A DNA stretch of 64,000 bases from Diphasiastrum complanatum (taxonomy: Eukaryota; Streptophyta; Lycopodiopsida; Lycopodiales; Lycopodiaceae), in assembly GCA_029204225.1 (NCBI GenBank), contig CM055096.1, positions 43,368,901 through 43,432,900 on the forward strand, written 5' to 3'. The notes below the pieces were generated by a model. That model saw only the letters and a list, made by a program, of their open reading frames with translations, was not told where the DNA came from and did no database searches. Each line of letters begins with the position of its first letter. Position 1 is the first letter of the stretch. Made by a program: the position numbers and the translations under genes. Of the stretch, positions 10,536 through 19,790 are shown piece after piece.

Positions 10536-10728
10536 TGGTATCAGAGTTCCAGGAATTCTGCAAAGAACATGGAATCAAGAGACAATTTGCTTCAATTGAT
10601 ATAGCACAGCATAATGGAGTAGCCGAGAGAAAGAACAGGTCTATTGTGGAGAGTGCTCGAAGCATGCTACGAGGTAAGAACCTCAAGAATCATTTGTCGG
10701 GCGAAGCAGTTAGTACATTAGTTTACTT
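10536..10728 (+). pseudogene. Copia-3 integrase fragment
   Basis: It encodes [28 protein letters not shown] (the integrase catalytic E) and [14 protein letters not shown]. The junction from the PBS to integrase lies within the word CAGAG, which is present on both sides in the parent element (TATCAGAG and TACAGAG). The deletion therefore looks microhomology-mediated. The fragment ends where the inverted segment starts. Confidence 0.85.
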
Positions 10729-10957
10729 TGAATCAAGTTTTTGACGATTATCTTTAGGAATATGAGCATATGCTATACAACCAAAAACTCGTAGATGATC
10801 CACTTTAGGTTTTATACCTGTGAAAGCTTCTTCTGGAGTTCGATTTAGAACAGCTTTTGTAGGACTTCTGTTAAGCAAGTAAACTGCTGTACTAACTGCT
10901 TCGCCCCACAAATGATTCTTGAGGTTCTTACCTCGTAGCATGCTTCGAGCACTCTTC
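10729..10957 (-). pseudogene. Copia-3 inverted integrase segment
   Basis: This segment is in opposite orientation to the rest of copia-3. Read on the minus strand it encodes [36 protein letters not shown] and [18 protein letters not shown]. About 80 bp at its right end (roughly 10,875-10,955) repeat, inverted, the sequence at 10,645-10,728, so the two could pair as a hairpin with a loop of about 150 bp. Codons in the two copies differ slightly (LSGEA versus LWGEA). Confidence 0.85.
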
Positions 10958-12150
10958 ACCTACAAAGAAGTTGCCAAGATGGTATTTTGAGACTATAAAA
11001 GATAGTCAAATGTTGGAAGAGGGAGAATCGAGTCAACAAGGAGCTAAGAGATTGACACGGTCAAGTGGACACTATCATGAAGATGGTGAAGAAACGCATT
11101 ATGCGTTTATGGCTTCAATGTTGGATTCTGAGGATCCTTTATTTTATGAAGATGCTGCAAAAGAACAAGTTTGGAAAATTGCTATGGATGAGGAGTTCAG
11201 TTCTATCATGAAAAACGAGAGATGGGATCTTGTTGAACTTCCAGTAGGTAAGAAACCAATTGGTTGCAAGTGGATTTATAGAACCAAGTTTAAGTCTGAT
11301 GGTTCTATAGATAAGTATAAGGCCAGATTAGTAGCCAAAGGATATGCTCAGAGGGGAGGGATTGACTATGAAGATACTTTCGCACCTTTTGCTAAAATGA
11401 ATACTTTGAGGAGTGTTTTGGCAATTGCATCTCATTTTGGATGGGATATTCAGCAAATGGATGTCAAGAGTGCTTTCTTGAACGGTTACCTTGAAGAAGA
11501 GGTTTATCTGGAGGAACCTCAGGGTTATGAGGTTGAAGGCAAAGAGCACTTGGTTTGCAAGTTAAAGAAAGCATTATATGGGTTGAAACAAGCACCTAGA
11601 GCATGGTATACACGTATCAACAATTATTTTTTGAAGCAGAATTTTCATAGAAGCATGTCAGAGTGAACGCTTTATATTATGAAAGATTTGGATGACATAG
11701 TCATTATTGTTCTTTATGTAGATGATCTTATTATCACAGGGTCAAATAAGTCACTAATAGAGAAGATAAAGAACAATCTTTCACAGGAGTTTGATATGAA
11801 AGATTTAGAGAGACTTCAATATTGTTTGGGTATTGAAGTTTGGAGATGAAAGGAAAGTCTTTTCATATCACAAGCAAAGTATGCAAGAGAGTTACTCAAG
11901 GAATTTAACATGCTTGATTGTAAGTCCATTTCTACACCATATGATCTAAGTGTAAAGCTTACAAAAGAGGAAAATTCTGAAAGTGTGAATGAAACACTTT
12001 ATAGGCAGCTTGTAGGTAGTCTTATCTATCTAACGACTACTCGACCAGACATTTCATATGCAGTGAGCATGGTGAGTCAGTTCATGTCTTTACCAAAAGT
12101 TTGTCATTGGAAAGCGGCAAAAAGGATATTGCGTTATGTCAAAGGGACAC
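10958..12150 (+). pseudogene. Copia-3 reverse transcriptase and start of RNase H
   Basis: The frame 10,971-11,666 carries [48 protein letters not shown] and [10 protein letters not shown]. An in-frame TGA at about 11,664 interrupts just before the YVDDLIITGS catalytic motif, and a second TGA lies at about 11,846 (CLGIEVWR*). The region 11,910-12,150 has CKSISTPYD, LTTTRPDISYAV and RILRYVKGTL. It then runs straight into LTR sequence, so the RNase H domain is deleted. Confidence 0.87.
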
Positions 12151-12510
12151 TAGAAGGCCTATTTCTATTTTTAGTATAGGTACTATCTATTTTTAGTATA
12201 GGTACCTAAGTTAGTACCAATTTTGCTAGAATAGTATAGAAATCTTTTTTAACAAGTTAGCATAGATTTCTATTGTTAAGACTTCATAATTAGCATTTCA
12301 ATTGCTATTGTAATAGAATAGCTTTTGCTTTTCCTTGTGGACAGCCTCTATAAGAGTAGATGGGCGCCCACCTCCATGGTTATCTCAGTTTCCAGCTTAT
12401 GAAGCATAGCTTCTTGCAGTCTCTCTTCTTCTTCAGCTTGTGGTTGATGTTTTGTGTGAGTACTAATAAGATTAGTCTACTCCGATTAGAGAATCTCTTC
12501 GATTCTAACA
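12151..12510 (+). repeat. Copia-3 truncated 3' LTR
   Basis: This LTR lacks its first 40 to 50 bp because RT sequence is fused directly to AGAAGGCCTATTTC. It ends GATTCTAACA and is followed by the target duplication CGAAG. It is highly similar to the 5' LTR. Confidence 0.88.
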
Positions 12511-13151
12511 CGAAGATGGTGAGAGGACCTAAGGGCAATCCGTGTATATCTCTGCTCTGTATCAAGAAATCCCTGAACTTGCTGGATGCAGGTGATAAGC
12601 TGAAAGGCTGCCTCTATCTGGATAGGAGTGTTGGAAAACTTAGCAAGACTGATCTCATGAGGAACAGAGGGCTTCGCCCGAATCATGCGAGCTAACATGG
12701 TGATCTGCAACTGTGAAATGCTGGCCCAATGTGAAGAGGAAAGGCCTGTACACTATATCTCTGCTGCATACAAGGCTGAAGGGATGACAATGGTGTTAAA
12801 AAGTCTACACTTACTCAGGGCATCTCGAATGGACTGATGGAAACAAAACCTCTCCAACTGAACAAGGGAAGAGTGACCCTTCATGAGTCTAGAAGTAGCC
12901 GCCTGTCTCATACCGAATGTAGGACTAGTGAAGAGCACACCCAGGTAAGTGTATGAAGGAACCACATCTAGAGGCTGTCCATCAAAATCAAGCTCCTGTT
13001 GTTGCATGAAAGCCCGAGAAGTGTTGAAGACCATAACTTTGGTCTTCGAAATGTTGACCCCTAAATCCCAACGGGTACAGAAAGTATGTAAGCAATCCAA
13101 CTGTCTTTGTAATCTCTCTCGAGTATGAGAGACTAGTACCACATCATCCGC

Positions 13152-13153
<2 letters not shown>
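12511..13153 (-). pseudogene. LINE copy C, RT from YADD onward (5' side)
   Basis: On the minus strand it begins at LYADDVVLVSHTRERLQRQ and runs through SKTKVMVFNTSR, YTYLGVLFTSPTF and MIRAKPSVPHEISLAKF. It then continues beyond copia-3 at 10,133. The first codons abut the (GA)n tract at 13,154, so this LINE is 5'-truncated exactly at the YADD catalytic motif and attached to the tail of LINE G. The RT fingers and endonuclease are absent. Confidence 0.87.
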
Positions 13154-13231
<78 letters not shown>

Positions 13232-13246
13232 GAATAGAATAGAATA
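13154..13246. repeat. (GA)n with (AATAG)n: 3' tail of LINE G
   Basis: On the minus strand this is (ATTCT)4 followed by a (TC)n run of about 75 bp. It follows the conserved LINE 3' end (GTCTTATGTGCCC then CATTAATATATTC). LINE C starts directly after it. Confidence 0.9.
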
Positions 13247-13600
13247 TATTAATGTCTATAGAGTGCCCTTGGGCACATAAGACAAAGAAAAAGTACATGT
13301 GAAAGGAGCAGTGTCCATGTCGGACTTATTGCTATCAACTAAAACTAAAAAACAGAGATAAACTGGAAATAAGAAGCAAAGCTTAACCTCCAGCTATGGT
13401 GAGGGTACAAAAGCAATAGCTTAACCACCAGCTACGCGGAGGAATAAAACTCACTAACTGAGAGAGAAAAACTGTGTAATCTGGTGTGAGGCACATGGTG
13501 GCCTCTGGTGACGAGCTCTGGATGGTCGAGTAAGACGCTGGAGCTTCGGTCGACGAGCTGGAATGTCAATCTCACTATCCTAAGTATCCTCCCTAGCTCT

Positions 13601-14143
13601 TTATTGAAAGAAAAGTGTAATATGTGGCTGGCCATGGTCAACATCCTGATCATCTGACATAAGTGAAGATCTCAAAGAGAACATCTCTCGCAAAAGTAAA
13701 CCAACACATCTCGCATCTGGATAGGCAAAGAAGGAACCAAGCGTGAGTGGAGTGTCCCGATATAGACAGTGGTATCTGCCTCTGATCTCATAGTAAGGTG
13801 GACATATGAAAATAAAGTGAAACTCATCCTCAACCTCATGTAGAGTACAGCACTGACAGATCCGTAATGGGCGTGGCTTGTCTGTGTATCTGCCAGTCTC
13901 AATAGCTAGCTGATGAGAAGAGACCCGAAGCTGACCAATGTGGTAGCGCAGACCAAAAGATAGCGTCTGAGAGAGATAACTCGGTCTAACAGGTAGCCCT
14001 GAAGCATCCAGGTGAAGAAAGTGAGTGTGGTAGAAATGAAGCTCAACTCGTGAGGGATCCAGGTGAGACCAAACAGTATGTATGTATGCTCTGTAGATTT
14101 GTTGGCGAATGAACACATGAGTCCCATTTGGGAGGTCAGACAT
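13601..14143 (-). pseudogene. LINE G ORF2 C-terminal zinc-knuckle domain
   Basis: This frame of 180 residues begins near MSDLPNGTHVFIRQQIYRAY and carries VSSHQLAIETGRY. A Cys-Cys-His-Cys motif follows at about residues 110-135 (CQCCTLHEVEDEFHFIFIC), then YYEIRGRYHCLYRD. This C-terminal motif is found in several LINE clades and is thought to contact RNA or DNA during target-primed reverse transcription. It is separated from the RT frame by a stop at about 14,150. The same domain is recognisable in LINE C (9,656-9,937) and at 62,060-62,345. Confidence 0.85.
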
Positions 14144-14152
14144 AGATAATCC

Positions 14153-15745
14153 CTAGCTATGTAGAAAGTCCGAAGCATATTGAAACCATGAAGACTTAGC
14201 CCGCTGTTCGGCCAAAGTGCGAGAGGATGTAAAAGCTGCTACCACGTATATGGAAGAATCAAGCTCTGAGACTCTATGAATGAACGTGATGATCCTGAAA
14301 ATGGCTTCTACAATCAGTGGAGGAGAAGCAAACTTCGCCAAAATAAGCTCATGAGGAACCAACTGCTTGGCCCGAATCATCTGGCTAAGCATGTGAATTT
14401 GCAAATGCGAGATGTCACTCCAGGTGTCTCTAGATAAGCCAGGGCACAATGTCTCTGCTGAATACAGTGCAACTGGAGAAACAGTCGCAGAGAAGAGGCG
14501 ACAACGTGTGTTCGGGTCATGCACGTAATAAGAGGAGGAAAACCTCTCCATCTGAACAAGAGCAGAGCGCCCCTTGCGGAGCCTAGCCAATGCAGCTGGT
14601 CTAAAAGAAAGCAATGGACCAGAGAAGAGAACACCCAGGTATGTGTAAGATGCCACTATCTCTAGAAGCTGTCCATCAAAATAGAACATAGTGTCTCTCA
14701 TATGCTGCCTGTTGGTGTTAAACACCATAACCTTAGTCTTACTAATTTTCACCATCAGCCCCCATATCTGACAAAAAGTATACAAGGCATCCAGATGACG
14801 CTGAAGTCCTGCAGCTGAACTAGAGAGTAGAACCACATCATCTGCATAAAGAAGGATAGGGATAATAAGATCTGCAAGAGGACAGCCATCTCCACCTTCT
14901 TCCCGAATGATCCACTCAAGGTCGTCAATGTATAGAGCAAATAGGGTGGGTGATAAGGGACATCCCTGCTTTACTTCGACCGTACTATGGAGATATGAAG
15001 ACCATCCATCTCCATCACGGAATCGGGCCAAAACTCTCTTGTATAATGTGATGATCGCGGCAATGACTTCCTGTGAGAAACCAAGGGATGCCAAACGCTG
15101 GAGCAGCAAGTGTCTCGGAACCGAATCAAATGCTTTGCAGAAGTCCACAAAGCAGCAATAGACTCTCTGTTTCCTGAACTTCGCCGCCTCAATGATACAC
15201 CTCAGTATGAATATCTGGTCCGTTGTGGAATAGCCTACTCTAAAACCAGCCTGTCCCATAGCATATAACTCCTCTGTCTCCGCATAAGAGCTGATGATAG
15301 ACTGCATAACTGAACCATAGAGCTTAGCCATAGTGTGATTGATCATAATAGTACGATAGTTGTCTACATTCAGAGGATCACCAGCCTTAAGTATAGGATG
15401 CAACAGGTTAGTACACCAGGGTGTGGGAAGGCCAAAAATAACAGATTGGTTAAAAACGTGGGAGATGTATGGAGCAACAATATGGGCGATAGGTTTTAGA
15501 AAGTCCATACTTAGAGAGTCAACATCAATGGCTTTATGGTTTTGACCATTTTTCATGCCGTTTTCAATCATGGACGGAGTGAAAAGGGTGAATTCTGAGG
15601 GTCGCAGTGAGAGAGAGATGGAAGGAGAGTCAATTGTATAAATTTTTTCAGAATAGTCAATCCAAGATTCAATGGCAATAGGAGCCGACATACATGAGTT
15701 TTTGGAAAACATCTTCCAAAAGAAGGTAGAAGAAGAGGAGTCCAA
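14153..15745 (-). CDS. LINE G reverse transcriptase
   Basis: This is an open frame of 530 residues. RT motifs occur in order: SPRPSEF-like LRPSEFTLF (about 47-55), NYRTIMI (129-135), GQAGFRVGYST (164-174), FVDFCKAFDSVPRHLL (199-214, first catalytic Asp), QGCPLSPTLF (260-269), YADDVVLLSSS (300-310, catalytic Asp pair), SKTKVMVFN (335-343) and YTYLGVLFSGP. The catalytic residues are all present. It reverse-transcribes LINE RNA at a nick made by the endonuclease. The N-terminal endonuclease is in another frame because of the linker deletion near 15,810, so ORF2 is not continuous. Confidence 0.92.
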   Translation of the reverse strand: MDSSSSTFFWKMFSKNSCMSAPIAIESWIDYSEKIYTIDSPSISLSLRPSEFTLFTPSMIENGMKNGQNHKAIDVDSLSMDFLKPIAHIVAPYISHVFNQSVIFGLPTPWCTNLLHPILKAGDPLNVDNYRTIMINHTMAKLYGSVMQSIISSYAETEELYAMGQAGFRVGYSTTDQIFILRCIIEAAKFRKQRVYCCFVDFCKAFDSVPRHLLLQRLASLGFSQEVIAAIITLYKRVLARFRDGDGWSSYLHSTVEVKQGCPLSPTLFALYIDDLEWIIREEGGDGCPLADLIIPILLYADDVVLLSSSAAGLQRHLDALYTFCQIWGLMVKISKTKVMVFNTNRQHMRDTMFYFDGQLLEIVASYTYLGVLFSGPLLSFRPAALARLRKGRSALVQMERFSSSYYVHDPNTRCRLFSATVSPVALYSAETLCPGLSRDTWSDISHLQIHMLSQMIRAKQLVPHELILAKFASPPLIVEAIFRIITFIHRVSELDSSIYVVAAFTSSRTLAEQRAKSSWFQYASDFLHS

Positions 15746-15802
15746 GGAATCAATGAGTTTCTGTGCCAGAGACCGAAAGTAACGTAGTCTTTTTCCGCAA
15801 AG

Positions 15803-16600
15803 TCATTCGACGAGTAGTGTGGCCAGAGAGGAAGTGTACGTAGGAAGACCAAGTGGAGAGAAAGATGGACGATGGCGACGGGTGGAATGAGGTGTCGTAA
15901 TAGTACCACGAGTGGCACGGCCCATAGACAGGAGCAATAGAGAGTGATCAGAAATGGTAGGGTGCATAATATGAAAAGTATGAAGAAATGGAATCAAGGC
16001 TGGTGAGCCAATGAAGTAGTCAACAACGCTGTGACCACCCCCGTGCGGCTGACAGGTATACACAGATGATGATGGCCATCAAGATAGGCCATTCAAAATG
16101 GCTAATGAGTGAGCTTCTACAAGTCCAATCAGCTGTTCTCCAAAGTGTGTAGTCGGGGTATCTGCATCCTGAAAGGTCCTATCCAAACTCACATCCAAAA
16201 CTTGGATATGTAGGAAATCACTATCTGCATGAAACTCTGTCTGCTGGGTGCTGGTACGAGCATTAAAATCTCCTGCTAAAAGAATGAGGCCCTGCTGTGC
16301 AAAGCTGGTTATATCATCTGAGAGAGCCTGGAAGGCGTCACCACCATAGTTTGCAAACGCTGATGTCTGAGGTGCAAAATAACAAACTGCTATAAAGGGA
16401 TCTTGAGGTAGCCCCAAGTAGTAACCAAAAAACTGTAACCAAATGAAACGTGCAAATGGATCACTTTTGAGCAGCTTAAAACGAGTACGATAAACTTCCT
16501 TGGTAAGACATGCAACACCACCAGAGCCACGTGTGGTTTTTCCTCTAACGAAAGGCCTGTATGCTGAATGCCATGATCCTGAATGGCTGGAAGGGGTCAA
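15803..16600 (-). pseudogene. LINE G AP-like endonuclease
   Basis: The frame 16,079-16,600 carries GGVACLTKEVYRTRF, CYFAPQTSAF, LLAGDFNARTS (catalytic GDFN motif) and EAHSLAILNGLS. The next frame (15,803-16,063) completes the domain with GGGHSVVDYFIGSPA and ISDHSLLLLSMG (SDHS motif). A stop/frameshift at about 16,075 separates them. The extreme N-terminus lies upstream of 16,600 in broken frames. This enzyme nicks the target DNA. Confidence 0.87.
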
Positions 16601-16789
16601 TATAGTGATTCATGAGTCTCTGCTAAGAGAAAAATATCACATTGCTGCCAAAAAGAGTGAAAGTCTCCTGCTGAAGAAGATGAAAGCACACCGTTACAAT
16701 TCCAAAAACCAATTCGTAATGGCTGAGGGGATCTCGGGTTGTTGTGCCCGGGATCCCCGACTTCCTATTGTGAAATTTTATCGTAGAAT

Positions 16790-17682
16790 TTAGGCTTGCC
16801 TTCAATAAAGACCACTCTTTGATTCCTAGCATTGGCCTCATGAATGACCAATTTCCTCGCTTGCCATTGTGTGTGTTAGATCTTCATCCATAAAAATAAA
16901 AGATCCTTTGAGCTTAGCTTGAAGGCGTAAAGCAGCATTGCGTCGTTCAATGGAATGAAACTTTAGGAATAAGACCTTATCATCAAATTTGCTCCGCCAA
17001 GCAGTGTCAAATCCCTCCATATTATGTGCAAGTTTAGATACAAGAAGGTCTTTCGCCTCATCAACAGCCTTGTTTCCATTAGGAATACCCCTAACTCATA
17101 TATTAAGAGCCTTCTTGGCTCTTCTCTCGTGTTCCGTAAAAACATTCTCTAAGGTAGAATTCACTAACGAAGGCTGAACTTGGCTAGAGAAATTACCGTC
17201 CTGCTTAGGAACTGAAGCCCAAGTACGAGTTTCTTCCACTTCCTTTGCCAAGGATGAGATTTTACTTTCCACATCTTGCTGCGAATGAGTATCTTGCATC
17301 CCTTTCTCTTTCATCATGTCGATAGTGCTTTGCAAATCCTTAGTTTGAAGAATGACCCTGGTAAGTTCTCCATGAAGCATCTGATTTTGTAGCTGCAATT
17401 TTCGATAAATTGAAACACTTTTTTGAACTGATGTTGTAAGTAGCTGTGAAGAGAATCAAAGTCGGATAAGTTGCTAGGTTGTAATTGCTCTGCAGGGATA
17501 TGATAGGCATCTACAAAAGATAAAATCAAGACCGTTACATTGGCAATGCCCGACAATGGAAGATGAGGTGATGACTGGCCGACAACTGAAGAGCCAGCGA
17601 TGGCTAGGTTAGCAGGTGATTGGCAAGCAGGATTAGAGGGGGGCGAAGGAGAAGGAGACTCCCCCCTTTTGATTGAGGCCAT
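16790..17682 (-). pseudogene. LINE G ORF1, L1-ORF1p-like (coiled coil, RRM-like, C-terminal domain)
   Basis: The start ATG at 17,682 (MASIKRGESPSPSPPSNPAC) follows a pyrimidine-rich 5' UTR. A proline/serine-rich head is followed by a predicted coiled coil in 17,096-17,398 (ELTRVILQTKDLQSTIDMMK, then SKISSLAKEVEETR). An RRM-like segment has VRGIPNGNKAVDEAK and KVLFLKFHSIERRNAALRLQ, and the C-terminal part has FIFMDEDLTHT. This order resembles L1 ORF1p (Transposase_22) rather than the zinc-knuckle ORF1 usual in angiosperm L1s. Defects are a 1-nt frameshift near 17,402 and a TGA at about 17,095 in a CGA (CpG) context. A second instance of the C-terminal part is at 57,595-57,900. Confidence 0.7.
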
Positions 17683-17797
17683 ATCAAAGATGCTGACAGG
17701 GCCTGAGTGGGACAGAACCTGAGGACAGGGACTGGTTAGGGAAGGCAGGACTGGAGCGGTAGGGCGGACAGGACCTGAGCGGAGGACAGAAGCTGAG

Positions 17798-17799
<2 letters not shown>

Positions 17800-17856
<57 letters not shown>

Positions 17857-17870
17857 AAGATAGAAAGCTT
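17800..17870. repeat. (GA)n tract: 3' tail of LINE F
   Basis: On the minus strand this is GCTTTCTATCTTTCTTC followed by about 54 bp of (TC)n. It is the terminal tail of LINE F. LINE G's 5' UTR starts at its far side. Confidence 0.88.
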
Positions 17871-18404
17871 TATTAACGTCTTTTGGGCACCCGTGGATGC
17901 ATAAGACCAAAAAGAAAATATGTACAAGCAACAGTGGGAGCATCATCCATAGGAGGACGTGGCCGTAAAATGCTTCAAACTAGCTATGAATGAAAGTAGA
18001 ACAAAGCAGAAGTGAAATAAGCCCACAACCTGGGCCAGGTATAATAGAAGAACTACAGAAAAAGTACCAATGCCCACAACCCGGGCCAGGTGGAGAATAA
18101 GTACATATCAGCGAAAGTAAGTGTGAAGTGTTCGTTGAGTGGAGCGTACAGTGGGCCTTGATGGAGGCGAGTGCCGACTACATCTGGGCTTTTTCCGCGG
18201 TGGCACAGCGATAGGAATCTCATCATCGGAGTCATCAGCATGTACTCGAGTCCGAAAGAAGCCAGTGAGAAGCAGCTGCTGGGAGTCTAACCCAAGGTGA
18301 TCTGGTACAAGCAGATGAGACTGACGGAGAGTAAGCATCTCACGAACAAGAAGTCCCAAGCAACGAGCATCAGGATAAAAGCTAGAAAGAAGTGAGAGTT
18401 GCAT
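17871..18404 (-). pseudogene. LINE copy F, 3' end only
   Basis: This is a 5'-truncated minus-strand LINE of about 530 bp. The ORF 18,108-18,404 carries SSFYPDARCLGLLVREMLTL, matching the end of ORF2 in copy G (YPDARCVGLLLREMFSL), then a basic tail (PPRKKPRCSRH). The 3' UTR ends with GTCTTATGCATCC, CATTAATAAAGC-like sequence and the TC tail. The 5' edge abuts a purine repeat array. Confidence 0.8.
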
Positions 18405-18483
18405 GGAGATGGAAGCAGTGAGGAGATGATGGCTGTGTGGAGATGGAAGCGTGGAGATGGAGATGGTGATGGAGATGGAAGCG

Positions 18484-18559
<76 letters not shown>
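18405..18559. repeat. (GGAGAT)n-like array followed by (GA)n
   Basis: The stretch 18,405-18,485 is a degenerate array of GGAGATGGAAGC units. The stretch 18,486-18,559 is pure (GA)n. The tract immediately precedes (in LINE sense) the truncated LINE F, as the other tracts precede LINEs A, C and G. Whether it is itself the tail of a further lost LINE cannot be told, because 18,560-18,620 has no clear LINE 3' end. Confidence 0.8.
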
Positions 18560-18562
<3 letters not shown>

Positions 18563-18821
18563 ATTGCTCTTTTATTTCTGTGAAGTAGTGGGGTTAGGGA
18601 ATGAGATCAATCATAAATTAGGGTCTCAAGCATGAGAATTTAGGATTAATTATTGCTAATTAATAATTAGTGTTAGATAATAGATTAGATTAGTGTTCGA
18701 TAATATAATCTAGTGTGATTACGACATAGGGTGAGAAGCTAGACTACATTTGGGATTTAGAGAGGTCCAAGACCATGCTGAGGGACGTTACATGACCATT
18801 GAGTCTTGACCATCAATGTAT
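18560..18821. other. No gene recognised between LINE train and hAT element
   Basis: This is AT-rich sequence with TAATTAATAATTAG-type words. I see no coding signal or known element. It ends in the 8-bp hAT target duplication GTACTAGG. Confidence 0.6.
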
Positions 18822-18829
18822 GTACTAGG

Positions 18830-18910
18830 CATAGTTGCAGCGAATCGCGATTCGCCAGCTTCGCGATTTGGGAATCGCGATTCGCTGCAGCGATTCGTGG
18901 ACAGAATCGC
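18830..18910 (+). repeat. hAT left terminus: TIR and subterminal palindrome array
   Basis: CATAGTTGCA is followed by GCGAATCGCGATTCG and three further AATCGCGATT/TCGCGATTTG-type words within 70 bp. Such subterminal motifs are typical transposase binding sites in hAT elements. Binding here is inferred. Confidence 0.88.
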
Positions 18911-19079
18911 AAAAAAAAAAAACAAAAACCCGATTTTCGGCCTCCTCCTTGCGCACAGAACCGCGCCAGCAGTGGAGGAGGCAAATTTTTTTTTTGAGAG
19001 CCGTGGGCGTCCAATCTTCGCAAGTGAATACTTGGCATGCATCTACTCGACGATACGGAGTTGGTGTGCACGGTGCCGG

Positions 19080-19790
19080 GTGGGTCTGAGCTTCGTGGAG
19101 AGCGAAACGACCAAATTTCGATATTTGGTAAGTGTAGGCTTGATTTTTTGCAATTGTTGACATTGAGCTGTAGGCAACCAAATCGAGCGTAGTCTGGCTC
19201 TAGACCACCTTTCTTCACGCCCACAGTGATTTTTACAGCGTCAGTTTCAGCCGTCACGACACGCCTAGCGAGATTTGAACACCACATTCCAAATGCTTGT
19301 GTATTTTGGCCATTTCCACGGAATGGCTTGTTGGAAACCGAGTGAGGTGATGTCTGAGCCTAGAATGCATTTCCACATGCTTGCACAGACTCCTATGACC
19401 TCCGTTCTGCCCGTCTACGTCCGTATCACAAATTTCAATTTTCATGCCTTGATTCCATACTTTTTAGGGTTTAGGCGTGGACCATCGTGCAAACATCTGC
19501 TAGGGGCGCGGTTTAGGCCCACACTGCACTCCTTTATGCCTGCATGGACTCCGACGCTAACGTCAGTCGCCTGTTATCCCTCATACAGAAATTATTCTAT
19601 CCCATGCCCTAATCTCATGTTCTTCTTTGGCACTTGATATAATGTGTGAACTGGAATCGTTCTGATGTATGCTCTGGTATTTTGAGCTCTATTTGAGCTC
19701 GGTAATGTTGTTCAATGCAATGTATTTTTTTTTCTACTGAACGTTTGCCTGATTATTTGTTGTTTGCAGGTTTAGGGTCGTGTTGATACG
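19080..19790 (+). other. hAT 5' non-coding region
   Basis: This is the 5' region of the element, about 700 bp between the terminal array and the transposase ATG. A probable 5' UTR intron ends at 19,770 (TTGTTTGCAG). The first 465 bp of the element (to about 19,294) are retained in the deletion derivative at 39,247-39,807. Short ORFs here are not supported. Confidence 0.65.

Larger units (their letters stand above)
10134..12510 (+). mobile_element. Copia-3: internally deleted and rearranged Ty1/copia element
   Basis: This element is inserted in LINE C with a perfect target duplication CGAAG (10,129-10,133 and 12,511-12,515). It belongs to the same family as copia-2. It consists of the 5' LTR 10,134-10,535, the PBS TGGTATCAGAG, an immediate jump into integrase (10,545-10,728), an inverted integrase segment (10,729-10,957), RT (10,958-12,150) and a 3' LTR lacking its first 40 to 50 bp (12,151-12,510). 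Gag, protease, most of integrase and RNase H are missing. The perfect target duplication suggests that the rearranged form is what integrated, or that the rearrangements occurred without touching the ends. Confidence 0.9.
13247..17799 (-). mobile_element. LINE copy G: near full-length non-LTR retrotransposon
   Basis: This is the best preserved LINE, about 4.55 kb on the minus strand: a 5' UTR of about 115 bp, ORF1 (17,682 to about 16,790), ORF2 with endonuclease (16,600-15,800), RT (15,745-14,153) and zinc-knuckle C-terminus (14,143-13,601), a 3' UTR and a microsatellite tail. Its 5' end starts directly at the (GA)n tract at 17,800, which is the tail of LINE F. About 230 bp of the endonuclease-RT linker present in LINE A is missing near 15,810 (deletion between two CGACGA-like words). 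ORF1 has a stop and a frameshift. It is not intact but is close to the parent structure. I do not assign a clade. Confidence 0.88.

Noticed and set aside
12753-13298. 181-residue minus-strand ORF with SLSLSL repeat
   Set aside because: Its first third is LINE G 3' UTR and TC tail; only the part after LYADD is LINE C sequence.
17314-17946. 210-residue minus-strand ORF starting in the 3' tail of LINE F
   Set aside because: The real ORF1 start is the ATG at 17,682; the upstream part is microsatellite and 5' UTR.
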